From: Microbulbifer sp. VAAF005
GTDB lineage: Bacteria > Pseudomonadota > Gammaproteobacteria > Pseudomonadales > Cellvibrionaceae
Direction: 5' to 3'
Length of the DNA: 64,000 nucleotides
Assembly (NCBI RefSeq): GCF_030012985.1
Contig: NZ_CP120233.1
Span: 4,769,001 to 4,833,000 of the forward strand
Shown here: one piece after another, positions 18,379-26,666 of the stretch
Position numbering within the stretch: the stretch's first letter is position 1
Layout: each line of letters opens with the position of its first letter
Notes under the pieces: model-generated
Told to the model about the DNA's origin: nothing
The model's database searches: none
Seen by the model: the letters and a program-made list of their open reading frames with translations, nothing else
Position numbers and translations under genes: made by a program

Positions 18379-18675
18379 AGCCAAAGAAGGGATGATTAAG
18401 AGGTAAAGGAGACGAAATGCTGGGAATTGGTAGTTAGGTTTTGGGAATCGCTATTTTTGGATAAAAGAGCAGCTATCGAGCACTTTTGGAGTAGGGATAA
18501 ATTAGAAGGGCGTAGCTGAGAGGAAGCGCCGGCAATCAGCTATACCATGTACCCAGCGTTTATCGAGTTGGATGCAAGTTTGCTTTACCGCCTCCACCGA
18601 CCCCACTAAGCCTTTAAAGCGACTTTCAAAATTTCGATTGAGATATCGCCAGTGTTTGGGTGAAATACTGAGCAG
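18371..18675. repeat. REP-associated transposase element, copy B (3' end only)
   Basis: Begins TCTAGGACAGCCAAAGAAGG, then lacks the roughly 50-bp hairpin segment present in copies A and C (GGATGGAGCCAGT to TTCTCTTT), then matches the noncoding region and the last about 55 codons of the transposase before stopping abruptly at TGAGCAG, where copy C starts. It has a few substitutions relative to A and C (for example CACTTTTGGAG in place of CACTTGGAG). Confidence 0.8.
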
Positions 18676-18676
18676 A

Positions 18677-19957
18677 TTCTAGGACAGCCAAAGAAGGGAG
18701 GATGGAGCCAGTAACAAAACTGACTCCCTCTCTGGCGGCTCTTTCTCTTTGATTAAGAGGTAAAGGAGACGAAATGCTGGGAATTGGTAGTTAGGTTTTG
18801 GGAATCGCTATTTTTGGATAAAAGAGCAGCTATCGAGCACTTGGAGTAGGGATAAATTAGAAGGGCGTAGCTGAGAGGAAGCGCCGGCAATCAGCTATAC
18901 CATGTACCCAGCGTTTATCGAGTTGGATGCAAGCTTGCTTTACCGCCTCCACCGATCCCACTAAGCCTTTAAAGCGACTTTCAAAATTTCGATTGAGATA
19001 TCGCCAGTGTTTGGGTGAAATGCTGAGCCGTTCAAGGATAGGGGGCGTGTTTTCGGTAATACAGCCTCGTTTTCTGGGGTCTAAATGCCGACCACTCCAG
19101 TCTACCAACTCCAAATAGTGATCCAATTGAAAGGGTAGCCCTTTTGGCATATTCAAACGATCACCGCCGACAAATGGAAGTAAATTTTTTGGCTGCTTGC
19201 CTGAGACTGTCGTACGAATACGCTGTTGAATCGAAGTGTAATCAGATTCTTCAGGTGTCTTGGCAATATTGGCACGGATCGGGTTGAGGTCTACATAAGC
19301 CATACAGGCGGCAAGGGCTCTTTCATCCAGTAAGGCCTGGGACTTAAAACGGCCTTCCCAAAAGCGACCTGTACACTGGTCCTCGGCATTGGCCTGGCGA
19401 GCGATAGATTCATTTAAGCAGCGCATAAACCAGCTAATATCCATTAGGCGCTCCCGCCATAGGGAAACAACTTCTTTTAGTTTGGTTACCTCACAGTGAT
19501 CGAGGGCATCGCCCTGAAGATAGCGCTGAGCTAAGCTGGAAGCCTTAAATAGCTTTTGCCAGCGAGTAATTACCTCTGTAATAGACCACTTGTTAGCCGA
19601 TTCTGTGTCAATATATAGCACTATATGGTAGTGATTACTCATTACCGCATAGGCGGCAATATCTAGAGCAAACGCCTCGGCCAACTTATACATACGGCTT
19701 TCAATCCATTCGCGCCGATGCTCATAATCTTTTCCGGATTCAGTATCTCTACCACACAGAAATGCACGCCGCACACAGCGGGAAACGCAGTGATAATAGG
19801 GTGTTGTATCCAGAGATATCTGGGCACTTCGCGGTAGAGTCATTGGCTGTACGCACAATTTGCTGTATGAACATACAGTATTTTGTGAGATTTTAATCTT
19901 TTGTCAATCAATAGGGCTGGCGGTTTATACTTTTTATTTCGTGGGTGTCCAGAACTG
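18677..19957 (-). mobile_element. Complete REP-associated (RAYT/IS200-like) element, copy C
   Basis: The low-coordinate end is TTCTAGGACAGCCAAAGAA; the high-coordinate end, read on the minus strand, is GTTCTGGACACCCACGAAA, so the ends are imperfect inverted repeats. Inside the low end, GGAGCCAGT and ACTGACTCC form a hairpin with an AACAAA loop (one mismatch), the type of structured end bound by HUH transposases. The only gene is the transposase at 18857-19843. Confidence 0.7.
18857..19843 (-). CDS. REP-associated tyrosine transposase (Y1_Tnp, IS200-like)
   Basis: 328 residues from ATG 19843 (a TTG at 19858 would add five). It opens with LPRSAQISLDTTPYYHCVSR, typical of this family. The HUH metal motif is H71-Y-H73 in MSNHYHIVLYID and the nucleophilic tyrosine is probably Y183 in MAYVDLNPIRA. 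GRFWEGRFKSQ is also a family signature. The C-terminal 100 residues (FQLDHYLELVDWSGRHLDP) are shared with truncated copy A. The enzyme cuts and joins single-stranded DNA at folded ends, and family members are associated with spreading of REP palindromes. It is intact, so it could act on the nearby REP-like motifs. Confidence 0.85.
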   Translation of the reverse strand: MTLPRSAQISLDTTPYYHCVSRCVRRAFLCGRDTESGKDYEHRREWIESRMYKLAEAFALDIAAYAVMSNHYHIVLYIDTESANKWSITEVITRWQKLFKASSLAQRYLQGDALDHCEVTKLKEVVSLWRERLMDISWFMRCLNESIARQANAEDQCTGRFWEGRFKSQALLDERALAACMAYVDLNPIRANIAKTPEESDYTSIQQRIRTTVSGKQPKNLLPFVGGDRLNMPKGLPFQLDHYLELVDWSGRHLDPRKRGCITENTPPILERLSISPKHWRYLNRNFESRFKGLVGSVEAVKQACIQLDKRWVHGIADCRRFLSATPF

Positions 19958-20237
19958 TTGGTTTCCTTCGGGAGTACGGGCATATACAGAGAAATTTTAG
20001 GGAAGATAATTCTGGATTCTCGGATGTTGCGTGAGCATAGTGGGTTGCAATGGGGAAATGATTCGAGAGTACATAAATAATCAAGAGGTGGAAGAGTGTC
20101 ATTAAGAGTAGATGCAACTGGCGAAACTGTAACTAGACCCTTCTGGGGGGCACCATACTAGCCACGATGCGGGTGGTTGCTGATTGAAAAAATTGTATGA
20201 AATTTATCAATAAGAATATTATTGGCTGGAGAGCTTC
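19958..20237. other. Intergenic region after the transposase element
   Basis: About 280 bases of AT-rich DNA. A 69-codon minus-strand frame (19908-20117) overlaps the element end and has no recognisable feature, so it is not called. A GGAGAG ribosome-binding site at about 20227 belongs to the next gene. Confidence 0.4.
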
Positions 20238-20528
20238 GTGGGTTTTTCAATATTCAACGTAGTATTTTTTGTGTTGTATTGTTATGTTTGCATGAAGAAA
20301 CCACCATTTTCAGCAGGGTGGTATAGATTTAAACTCGTTATTCTAGTATTGATATTGGGTTATTTGACAACCTACGGGATAGTTAACGTAAGTAACGCGA
20401 TAGGTGTTACCAATGAAAGTGTAATGAAGGGGGTTGTCTATTACTCTGTATTTTTATCGATTGCTTTGCTGATTTGTGCTTCGATTATCCTAAAGCAAAT
20501 AATGAATGTAATTGCAAAAATAAAGTAG
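20238..20528 (+). CDS. Small three-helix membrane protein of unknown function
   Basis: 96 residues from a GTG start with GGAGAG six bases upstream. Three hydrophobic segments: residues 2-18 (FSIFNVVFFVLYCYVC), about 31-52 (LVILVLILGYLTTYGIVNV) and about 66-90 (VVYYSVFLSIALLICASIILKQI). No family recognised. It stands alone between the transposase element and a decayed group II intron, and could be a remnant of the accessory cargo of this region. Confidence 0.55.
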   Translation: MGFSIFNVVFFVLYCYVCMKKPPFSAGWYRFKLVILVLILGYLTTYGIVNVSNAIGVTNESVMKGVVYYSVFLSIALLICASIILKQIMNVIAKIK

Positions 20529-20564
20529 AAAAAGCAGAAAAAGCGAAATAAAAAAAGAAATAAA

Positions 20565-20670
20565 AAGGACACCCATAGATTGAAGGTTCCATAGATTGAA
20601 GATTCAAAATCTTAGAAAAAGATTCCCGGATAGGTGGAGATTCTAGGACCAGAGCAAGAAAAGGACAGCC
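20565..20670 (+). repeat. REP-like motif cluster joined to the decayed intron
   Basis: AAAAGGACACCCATAGATTGA (first 20 bases from 20566), a second CATAGATTGAAGATTC, GATTCTAGGAC and a terminal AAAAGGACAGCCATGGATTG form a run of motifs shared with the transposase-element ends. The last copy runs straight into the truncated intron-encoded protein, marking the deletion junction. Confidence 0.65.
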
Positions 20671-20681
20671 ATGGATTGGCA

Positions 20682-21357
20682 TGCTTTATCGCCGCTGCTC
20701 TCCAACATTGTACTCGACTTGCTCGACAAAGAGCTGGAAAAACGCCGACACAATTTCGTCCGCTATGCGGATGATTTTGTGATTGTCGTTTCCTCTAAAC
20801 GCGCGGGTGAGCGGGTTATGGCGAGCATTAAACGCTTTGTTGAGCGCAAGCTTAAACTCAAAGTTAACGATGCTAAAAGCCAAGTAGTCCCCGTTAGTCG
20901 TTGTAAGTTTCTGGGTTTTTCTTTCCGTGGAGCAAAGCTTGTCTGGCATGATAAGTCACTGCGCCAATTTAAATACCACGTCCGTCAGATTACAGGACGG
21001 TCCCGTGGCATTTCGATGGAGAAGAAAATGAAAGAGCTTACCGTATACCTCCGTGGTTGGATCAACTATTTTGGAATAGCGCAAGGCTATCAAAAATGTA
21101 TTGATCTAGACTGCTGGATACGGCGGCGATTAAGAATGAGCTATTGGAAGAATTGGCGCAGAGTGAGAACGAAAGTTAGAAATTTACTGCGTATGGGTGT
21201 GAGTGAATCGCTGGCAGTTACCTGCGGCTCGTCCGGTAAAAGTTACTGGCGAAGCGCAAAAACTGAGGGTATTCATATTGCGCTTAATAATGAGTTCTTC
21301 GAAGAGATGGGTTTGATTTCATTGCGAGATCGTTGGGTAGAGATTCATTACGGATAG
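20682..21357 (+). pseudogene. Group II intron reverse transcriptase/maturase, 5'-truncated remnant
   Basis: The readable product starts abruptly at LSPLLSNIVLDLLDKELEKR, which in intact proteins follows the G-T-P-Q-G-G motif, so the N-terminal half and RT blocks 1-4 are gone. It keeps VRYADDFVIVV (catalytic YADD), the thumb/X domain with YLRGWINYFGIAQGY and the C-terminal part ending RDRWVEIHYG. The formal ATG at 20671 belongs to the REP-like junction. It is a different lineage from the complete intron at 23533: the C-terminal sequence and domain V differ. It cannot polymerise DNA without the missing palm motifs. Confidence 0.85.
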
Positions 21358-21358
21358 G

Positions 21359-21431
21359 GAACCGCCCATTGCGGACCCGCACGATGGGTGGTGTGGGGGC
21401 CGGTAGCTAGAAACTACCGGCTACCCGATTT
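21359..21431 (+). ncRNA. Group II intron domains V and VI of the decayed intron
   Basis: Directly after the maturase stop comes GAACCGCCCATTGCGG and ATGGGTGGTGT, which pair as a domain V type helix, then CCGGTAGCTAGAAACTACCGG, a perfect hairpin in the position of domain VI, and CTACCCGATTT as the probable 3' end. The form (GAACCGCC and GGTGGTG) resembles bacterial group II intron ends I know; exact class not determined. Confidence 0.65.
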
Positions 21432-21488
21432 AGGCATCACCCTCAACTCTATAAATTAACTCTAAAAAAATGCACCTACATCTAAACT

Positions 21489-22199
21489 CTAGCGTAACAT
21501 CTGAGCCGATAACACACCGTCACTTTTATTAGGCTTGGCGCTGATGCCTTTGATTAATAGCCAAAGACCAAATGTAATTTCAAAAAAAGCACCCGGCATC
21601 ATAAAATATCCCAAGATTTGTGGCGGATCGAGTAGTAAAATATTTGAAAAGCCATAAATGATCATTGACATATATGTGAAAATACCCCAAAGAACCAACC
21701 ACCTAGGCACGTAATTTGAAACGTAAAATAAATACATGAAAATAGTCGCGCCGATACCCATTATAATTAAAAGGACATCCCACATCGAACCACTCATTTT
21801 CACAAAAATGCTTGCCAATGTATGCAACTGTGCATCTTGGAATACATTCGAGTACTCTGGATTCTTTAGAACCACTATAACGGTCAATGTAATAACTGTT
21901 GCGACAAAGCCAAGAAGCCCTTCTCCAAATCGGAAAAGCAGTGCCAAAAAAGCTAGATTTTTGTTTATTGTTTTTGTTACTAAGTACTGTGCCCACGATG
22001 CCCAAATGACAGCTATAAACATGACAATATCTATAGTCTGAGTAAGCCTAAACTTTACCTCTACCTCATCAAACACCCCATAGGCGTAAATCCCTTTCTT
22101 GAAAAGTAGCGAATTGAACATTCCAAGGATTATGTAAATCAAGTATGCCGCGCCTAAGTGCTTCGCATATAATTTAAGTGATGATTGAGTACTCTCCAT
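21489..22199 (-). CDS. DUF4386 family membrane protein
   Basis: 236 residues with six or seven hydrophobic helices: HLGAAYLIYIILGMFNSLL, IDIVMFIAVIWASWAQYLV, FLALLFRFGEGLLGFVATV, VLLIIMGIGATIFMYLFYV, WLVLWGIFTYMSMIIYGF and GAFFEITFGLWLLIKG. The layout and motifs (LRFGEGLLG-like segment, short luminal GxMWDV loop, W-L-x-x-W-G) match my memory of the DUF4386 family, whose function is unknown. It lies alone, convergent with the decayed intron. A promoter is expected in the AT-rich region above 22200. Confidence 0.7.
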   Translation of the reverse strand: MESTQSSLKLYAKHLGAAYLIYIILGMFNSLLFKKGIYAYGVFDEVEVKFRLTQTIDIVMFIAVIWASWAQYLVTKTINKNLAFLALLFRFGEGLLGFVATVITLTVIVVLKNPEYSNVFQDAQLHTLASIFVKMSGSMWDVLLIIMGIGATIFMYLFYVSNYVPRWLVLWGIFTYMSMIIYGFSNILLLDPPQILGYFMMPGAFFEITFGLWLLIKGISAKPNKSDGVLSAQMLR

Positions 22200-23091
22200 T
22201 AATAATTGCCTTTTTAGCTTCAGATGTCTCTAACATGCCTAACATTTATATAGTAATCATTCTGATCACTATTATCCTGATTACTATCTCGGAATCAATC
22301 TAGTTGGAGAGAGATAAATTTTCATTTTAAATCAGAAGGTTATACGAATTTGGGCTAATCTTACAAAATGGAAAAACGATCATCATGACTACTATCAAGC
22401 AATATCAGAAAGCTCTTAACTTGTTGAATTATATACTATTTCAGAGTTATTTATCGTTAGTAAGAAAATAACGGTCATGATGATCGAAAATCTGACGAGC
22501 TAGCGCTTGCTAACTTTATTTGGACCTCGTGTAAGATAGGTTGAAACGGCAAAAACATACAGAAAGTGGGCTATAAACAGAGTGGAATCCTAGGAACAGT
22601 TACTCTGAATAGCTGACGATTGAGTAGTAGAAGTCTTGTGGGAAAAATCAGCTCTATTTTTGTTTGAAGTAGTAATTTATGTGGTGGTTATCTGCTTAAA
22701 AGATCAAAGTATTAAGGCGGCTAAGGAGAGGTTCTGGCTCTCCTTAGCCGAGTTTAGGGCGTGAAGCAGCTAAAAGATAGGGCTGTGTGCAGTATTGCTG
22801 CTTGACACTGATTATTGAGAGCTGGTTGAGCGGCTAGCTTCTATAGTGGCGATGTGAGTACATTATTGAACTTAGGTGAAAGCTATTTTTGAGTGTTAGT
22901 GATTTTACTATACGCAGGATGAGGATCTCGATAGATCTTGCTGGCTTTGAAAGCCTGTCAATTCAATCAAGCATGGGATTTGAAATACTGTACACAAAGC
23001 CGCTGCTTCAGCTCTTCCCGTTGTAGGGTTTACGAGCTATAGACTCATTAAGTAGTACAAAAGCAAACTTGTGATCAGTAGCTATTATTTA
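22200..23091. other. Long AT-rich noncoding region between DUF4386 and csrA-like genes
   Basis: About 890 bases with no reading frame above 60 codons and no tRNA-like fold that I can see. Its one strong structure is the perfect 13-bp inverted repeat at 22718-22750, listed separately. It may hold the DUF4386 promoter (on the low side) and the 3' untranslated part of the csrA-like transcript (on the high side). Confidence 0.5.
22718..22750 (-). terminator. Perfect 13-bp inverted repeat (possible terminator of the csrA-like transcript)
   Basis: CGGCTAAGGAGAG and CTCTCCTTAGCCG flank a 7-base loop. Read on the minus strand the stem is followed by CCTTAATACTTTGATCTTTT, which is U-rich, so a minus-strand terminator about 340 bases after the csrA-like gene is plausible. 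Read on the plus strand no U-run follows. Confidence 0.45.
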
Positions 23092-23262
23092 TTACCGCTT
23101 GTTCTTTTTAATACGAAGATAGACCTCCTCACGGTGCACGGATATTGACTTTGGGGCGTCTATGCCGATGCTTATCTGGTTTCCCTTAACTTCCAATATT
23201 GTGATTGAGATCTTTGCCCCAATTCTGAGGTTTTCACCAACTCGGCGGTTTAAAATTAACAT
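23092..23262 (-). CDS. csrA: CsrA/RsmA-family RNA-binding regulator, accessory copy
   Basis: I found this short gene by reading the minus strand: 56 residues, ATG at 23262 with AGGAACG seven bases upstream, TAA at 23092. The product begins [15 protein letters not shown], continues [20 protein letters not shown] and ends YLRIKKNKR. It keeps the CsrA RNA-binding residues L4, R6, R7 and R44 (in VHREE) and the G-x-D-A-P-x-x-x-x-V-H-R-E-E block. Differences from the usual chromosomal CsrA are N5 (normally T), N11-L-R for T-L-M and a short tail. CsrA dimers bind GGA hairpins in mRNA leaders and control translation. It sits alone in accessory DNA next to group II introns, so it is probably an extra paralogue and not the housekeeping copy. 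Confidence 0.88.
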   Translation of the reverse strand: MLILNRRVGENLRIGAKISITILEVKGNQISIGIDAPKSISVHREEVYLRIKKNKR

Positions 23263-23532
23263 ATTTCGTTCCTGCTGATTTGCAAAATAGAAGATGGCCT
23301 TCCGTAGTGGGAAGACTCAAGAAGTAATGTGTGGGATTTGAAAGAGGTGGGGCGCGAGAACGATAGGCATAGAAGAAGAAAAGGCGGGCGCAACGCTCCC
23401 AGAGCTTGAGGACACTCTCCAAGCTGCTGAATCTACTCCACTTTATTGAAGACGAGCGGGTATCTAGCGTATGATGCATATAGCCAGTGCGTCCTGAGTA
23501 TTTTTTTTTTTTTTATAAATAAAAAAAAATAC
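23263..23532. other. csrA-like upstream region and AT hairpin abutting the group II intron
   Basis: 270 bases that must include the csrA-like promoter. At 23498-23532 a GTA-T14-ATAAAT-A9-TAC palindrome forms an AT-only stem of about 12 bp that ends exactly where the intron begins (GTGCT at 23533). No gene is seen. Confidence 0.55.
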
Positions 23533-25366
23533 GTGCTATCCAGGAGATGGAGGTCGGCCCTCCGTTATCGCTTTGCAGGAAGTGATAACAAACCCCCTCA
23601 AGGTGATCGGAGTAAAGAGCTTTGGTTAGAAGCGCTTGAGGAAAAGGCGTACGAGATACGTCAGGTATGTTGTGTAGAGACGAATGCAAATGAACCACTG
23701 ATGAGGTGTCGAAAGCGTATTACCAAGATGATGTCAAAACCCGTGCACTGGCTAAGTGCGGGGATAAGCTTGGAGGTTACCTGTTTACCGACCGAGTGGC
23801 ATCCGGCATAGAGGTGGCGTGAACACACAACAGGCTTTTGGGTGGAACAGGAGAACCTGTCGTCCAGGTGTTAAGGAAGAGCGTCAAGTAGAGGCCCTGC
23901 AAGACGTTGAGTACCAAGACTGGTCACAGGGGCGGAACAACCCGTAGTAGTGGAGAAGCGGCTGTAATGGACGTGGAGCGAAGGGGTTGTCGTATTCGGC
24001 GACTAACCGTGTAATCAACCCAGATGGGGAGGAATTAACGATTAGCGCAAAGCCATTCAATATTCCCAAGCGAGCGGTTTGGGAAGCGTGGAAGCAGATC
24101 AAGGCCAATGGCGGCGGAGCGGGGATTGATGAGATAACGATAGAGCAATATGAATCGAATCTCGCCAAAAACCTGTACAAGCTATGGAATCGGATGTCAT
24201 CTGGCAGCTATTTTCCATCAGCCGTCAAACGAGTGGATATTCCGAAACTCGATGGCAGCCTGCGACCACTGGGTATCCCCACAATCGAAGATCGCATTGC
24301 ACAAATGGTGGCTAAGCAACTGCTGGAGCCAGAATTGGAGAAGGTATTTCACCCTGACTCCTACGGCTATCGGCCAGGCAAATCTGCTATAGACGCAGTG
24401 CGCCGAGCTCGACAACGATGCTGGGATAGAATCTGGGTAGTTGATTTAGATATCAAGGGTTTCTTTGACAATATTAATCACGAACTCCTGCTGAAGGCAT
24501 TAGATAAACATAATAATCATCAGTGGGTCAGGCTCTATGTACAGCGCTGGTTAACGGCTCCAGTACAACATCGGGACGGACAGCTTGAAGAGCGAACACA
24601 AGGTACTCCACAAGGGGGTGTAATCAGCCCTCTACTGGCAAACTTGTTTTTGCACTACGCGCTGGACGCCTGGATGGTGAGAACGCACAGAGATATTCCT
24701 TTTGAGCGTTACGCGGATGATGCTGTTTACCATTGTCGTAATCCTCGAGAGGCGGATCGCTTACTGGCGGCTCTAAAAGCACGCTTGACTACCTGCGGGC
24801 TTGAGGCTCATCCAGAGAAAACGCGCAAGGTCTATTGCAAGAACAGTAATCGTAAAGACTCCCACCCAGTGATCCACTTTGACTTTCTGGGCTTTCGATT
24901 TGGTCCCAGAAAAGCAAGGAATCGCCAAGGACAGATCTTCACCGCATTTAGTCCTTCAATGAGCCCTAAGGCCTTCAAGAGGATTAAGGATAAGGTCAGG
25001 CAATGGCGAGTAATAAACTGGGTGGATCGATCACTATCTGAAATGGCAAAAGTACTTAATCCCGCAATACAGGGTTGGCTGAACTACTATGGTCACTTTG
25101 GGCGGAGATATGGTGTTTATCGACTTCAGAAGTATCTTGACCAAACGCTGATGCGTTGGGCCAGGAAGAAGTTTAAGCATCTGAAGCGAAGCTGTTTCAA
25201 AAGTTGGGCCTTTATTGGAAAAGTTCGTCAACAAATGCGCGGCTTGTTTGCACACTGGAGAATGGGAAGATTGAAAATGTGCTGAATACGAAGAGCCGTA
25301 TGAATTGAGAGGTTCACGTACGGTTCTGTGAGAGGTCGAAGGGGAAGTTCCTTTGGTCTACTCGAC
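23533..25366 (+). mobile_element. Complete group II intron
   Basis: The 5' end is GTGCTATCCAGGAGATGG (consensus GTGYG-like). The ribozyme domains I-IV fill 23533-23986, and the 3' domains follow the maturase. Domain V is 25293-25326 (34 nt): GAGCCGTAT and ACGTACGGTTC close over GAATT-GAGA-GGTTC, with the AGC triad at its second to fourth bases. Domain VI follows and the likely 3' end is CTACTCGAC at 25366. All parts are present and the maturase frame is intact, so the element may be mobile. It inserted right after an AT-rich palindrome. Confidence 0.85.
23987..25285 (+). CDS. ltrA: Group II intron reverse transcriptase/maturase (LtrA family)
   Basis: 432 residues from TTG 23987 with GGAGCGAAGGGG upstream. 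Domains in order: RT-0/RT block (FNIPKRAVWEAWKQIKANGG, GAGIDEITIEQYE), LRPLGIPTIEDRIAQ, VVDLDIKGFFDNINHELL, QGTPQGGVISPLLANLFLH, catalytic YADD at 242-245, then FLGFRFGPRKAR, and the maturase/X domain with VLNPAIQGWLNYYGHF. The protein ends soon after the X domain, without an H-N-H endonuclease, so retrohoming would rely on single-stranded targets. It splices its host RNA and reverse-transcribes the intron into DNA. It is unrelated in detail to the remnant at 20682. Confidence 0.93.
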   Translation: MSYSATNRVINPDGEELTISAKPFNIPKRAVWEAWKQIKANGGGAGIDEITIEQYESNLAKNLYKLWNRMSSGSYFPSAVKRVDIPKLDGSLRPLGIPTIEDRIAQMVAKQLLEPELEKVFHPDSYGYRPGKSAIDAVRRARQRCWDRIWVVDLDIKGFFDNINHELLLKALDKHNNHQWVRLYVQRWLTAPVQHRDGQLEERTQGTPQGGVISPLLANLFLHYALDAWMVRTHRDIPFERYADDAVYHCRNPREADRLLAALKARLTTCGLEAHPEKTRKVYCKNSNRKDSHPVIHFDFLGFRFGPRKARNRQGQIFTAFSPSMSPKAFKRIKDKVRQWRVINWVDRSLSEMAKVLNPAIQGWLNYYGHFGRRYGVYRLQKYLDQTLMRWARKKFKHLKRSCFKSWAFIGKVRQQMRGLFAHWRMGRLKMC

Positions 25367-25395
25367 TTTTGATAGTGTCTGTATCAATTTGGTTA

Positions 25396-25437
25396 GCTGA
25401 CCCAGGGTGTTGGTAGCACCTTGGGTCAGCGCCTTTT
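25396..25437 (+). terminator. Strong intrinsic terminator after the intron
   Basis: GCTGACCCAGGGTG and GCACCTTGGGTCAGC form a 14-bp stem (one mismatch region) with a short loop, followed by GCCTTTT. It points along the plus strand. Since no plus-strand gene lies just upstream other than the intron, it may have belonged to the transcript into which the intron inserted. Confidence 0.75.
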
Positions 25438-25784
25438 ACTTATTCTTATATCTCGCTACCGTTCTCCTCTTGAAGGAATAGATCGTTTAGGAAATTCTGG
25501 TACTTCTCTTTAGGAGAGAGCCGAATCAAGCCCAACTAAAAATAACAAAATACTAATAGAGATCTATCGATTTTACGCATCTTTGATATGGAAACAAACT
25601 TAATTGTTTCTAACAGGATAATTTAAGCGCCTTTTATTTACCTATGCGCTAGTGTGATGAAGCTCAATCAAAGAGTTTCTCTCGTAAAATACAAACACCT
25701 GGTAGGCCAGCTTCAAACTCTTAGAATCTATGTATTAAACATAAAAAATCTGAAAAATTTTGGTAGAAATATCGTAAGTGTTTT
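25438..25784. other. Intergenic region downstream of the LysR gene
   Basis: About 350 AT-rich bases beyond the LysR stop codon. Apart from the terminator at its lower edge I see no gene, RNA or repeat in it. Confidence 0.4.
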
Positions 25785-26666
25785 CTAATGAAAACCCTGA
25801 AGGTTTAGGAATAATTGCCAAAGGTAACTTGCTACGGGGCCCATTGGATTAGAAGCTTGTCTTGCCACGCGTACTTCCAGTTCTTGCGGTTTTGGGATCC
25901 CTTCCACTGCAATGGGAGATAATAAGCCCTGTTCAAGCTCCGCTTCTATCATATGTTCTGGTAGCGTACCCCAACCCATACCTTGAAGAATAATTTCTTT
26001 TTTAGTTGGAAAATCGTTGACTCTCCATTGATCGCCCCCTTCAAGCACCCCGTAGGTTTTAGTGGATGACTTCCTACCACTGATGATCACCTGGGGATGG
26101 CGTAGCATAATCTGCCTTGGGACTTCCTCGTATTGGGTAAGTAGGGGAGAGTCGCCAGCGATCACAGAAATGAATTTCATATTCATTAGATGAATGGATT
26201 CAAGCTGGTCGTAAGTTTCAGTCCACGGAATAATAGCTATGGAAACCTGGCCTCCCTTTAATAAGTCCAGTGGCCCGAGGCCATTTTCGGAATAGACCTC
26301 CAAGTGTGTTTTTGGGTACTCAATTTTGCACTGACGGATTGCGCTGAGTATTGGGCCGACCGGTATGGCGGAAGTAAACGCAATACCTACTTCCAGTTCT
26401 TCTCCTGCGACCAGCTGTTTAGCTAAGCTCTCAAACGAGTGGGCTTCAGCTAGTACATGTTTGGATTGTTCATACAGGGCTTTGCCGTCAGCTGTGAGTG
26501 TGCTCCTGTATTGGTCCTGATCAAATAGTTGTAGATTGAGGTCTGCCTCTAATTTCTTGATGGCGGCGCTTATAGTGGGCTGTGTTCGGTGAAGTGTCTG
26601 GGCAGCAGCTTTTAGCGAGCCCCCTTCAACTATCGCCTTAAAATATCGTAATTGTTCCAAAGTCAT
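25785..26666 (-). CDS. LysR-family transcriptional regulator
   Basis: I place the start at ATG 26666, giving 293 residues, the family's normal length. The frame is open for 100 further codons upstream, but those residues are not LysR-like. The N-terminal winged helix-turn-helix reads TLEQLRYFKAIVEGGSLKAAAQTLHRTQPTISAAIKKLE in family register; residues 90-290 are the substrate-binding fold (LEVGIAFTSAIPVG). The gene is divergent from the FAD oxidoreductase at 27143 across 476 bp, a common regulator-target arrangement, so that gene is the likely target and the effector is unknown. Confidence 0.87.
   Translation of the reverse strand: MTLEQLRYFKAIVEGGSLKAAAQTLHRTQPTISAAIKKLEADLNLQLFDQDQYRSTLTADGKALYEQSKHVLAEAHSFESLAKQLVAGEELEVGIAFTSAIPVGPILSAIRQCKIEYPKTHLEVYSENGLGPLDLLKGGQVSIAIIPWTETYDQLESIHLMNMKFISVIAGDSPLLTQYEEVPRQIMLRHPQVIISGRKSSTKTYGVLEGGDQWRVNDFPTKKEIILQGMGWGTLPEHMIEAELEQGLLSPIAVEGIPKPQELEVRVARQASNPMGPVASYLWQLFLNLQGFH

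Noticed and set aside
19908..20117. 69-codon minus-strand frame at the transposase-element end
   Set aside because: Overlaps the inverted terminal repeat and has no coding features.
23446..23811. 121-codon plus-strand frame across the intron 5' end
   Set aside because: It crosses the T14/A9 palindrome and the ribozyme domain I; the sequence is structural RNA, not protein.
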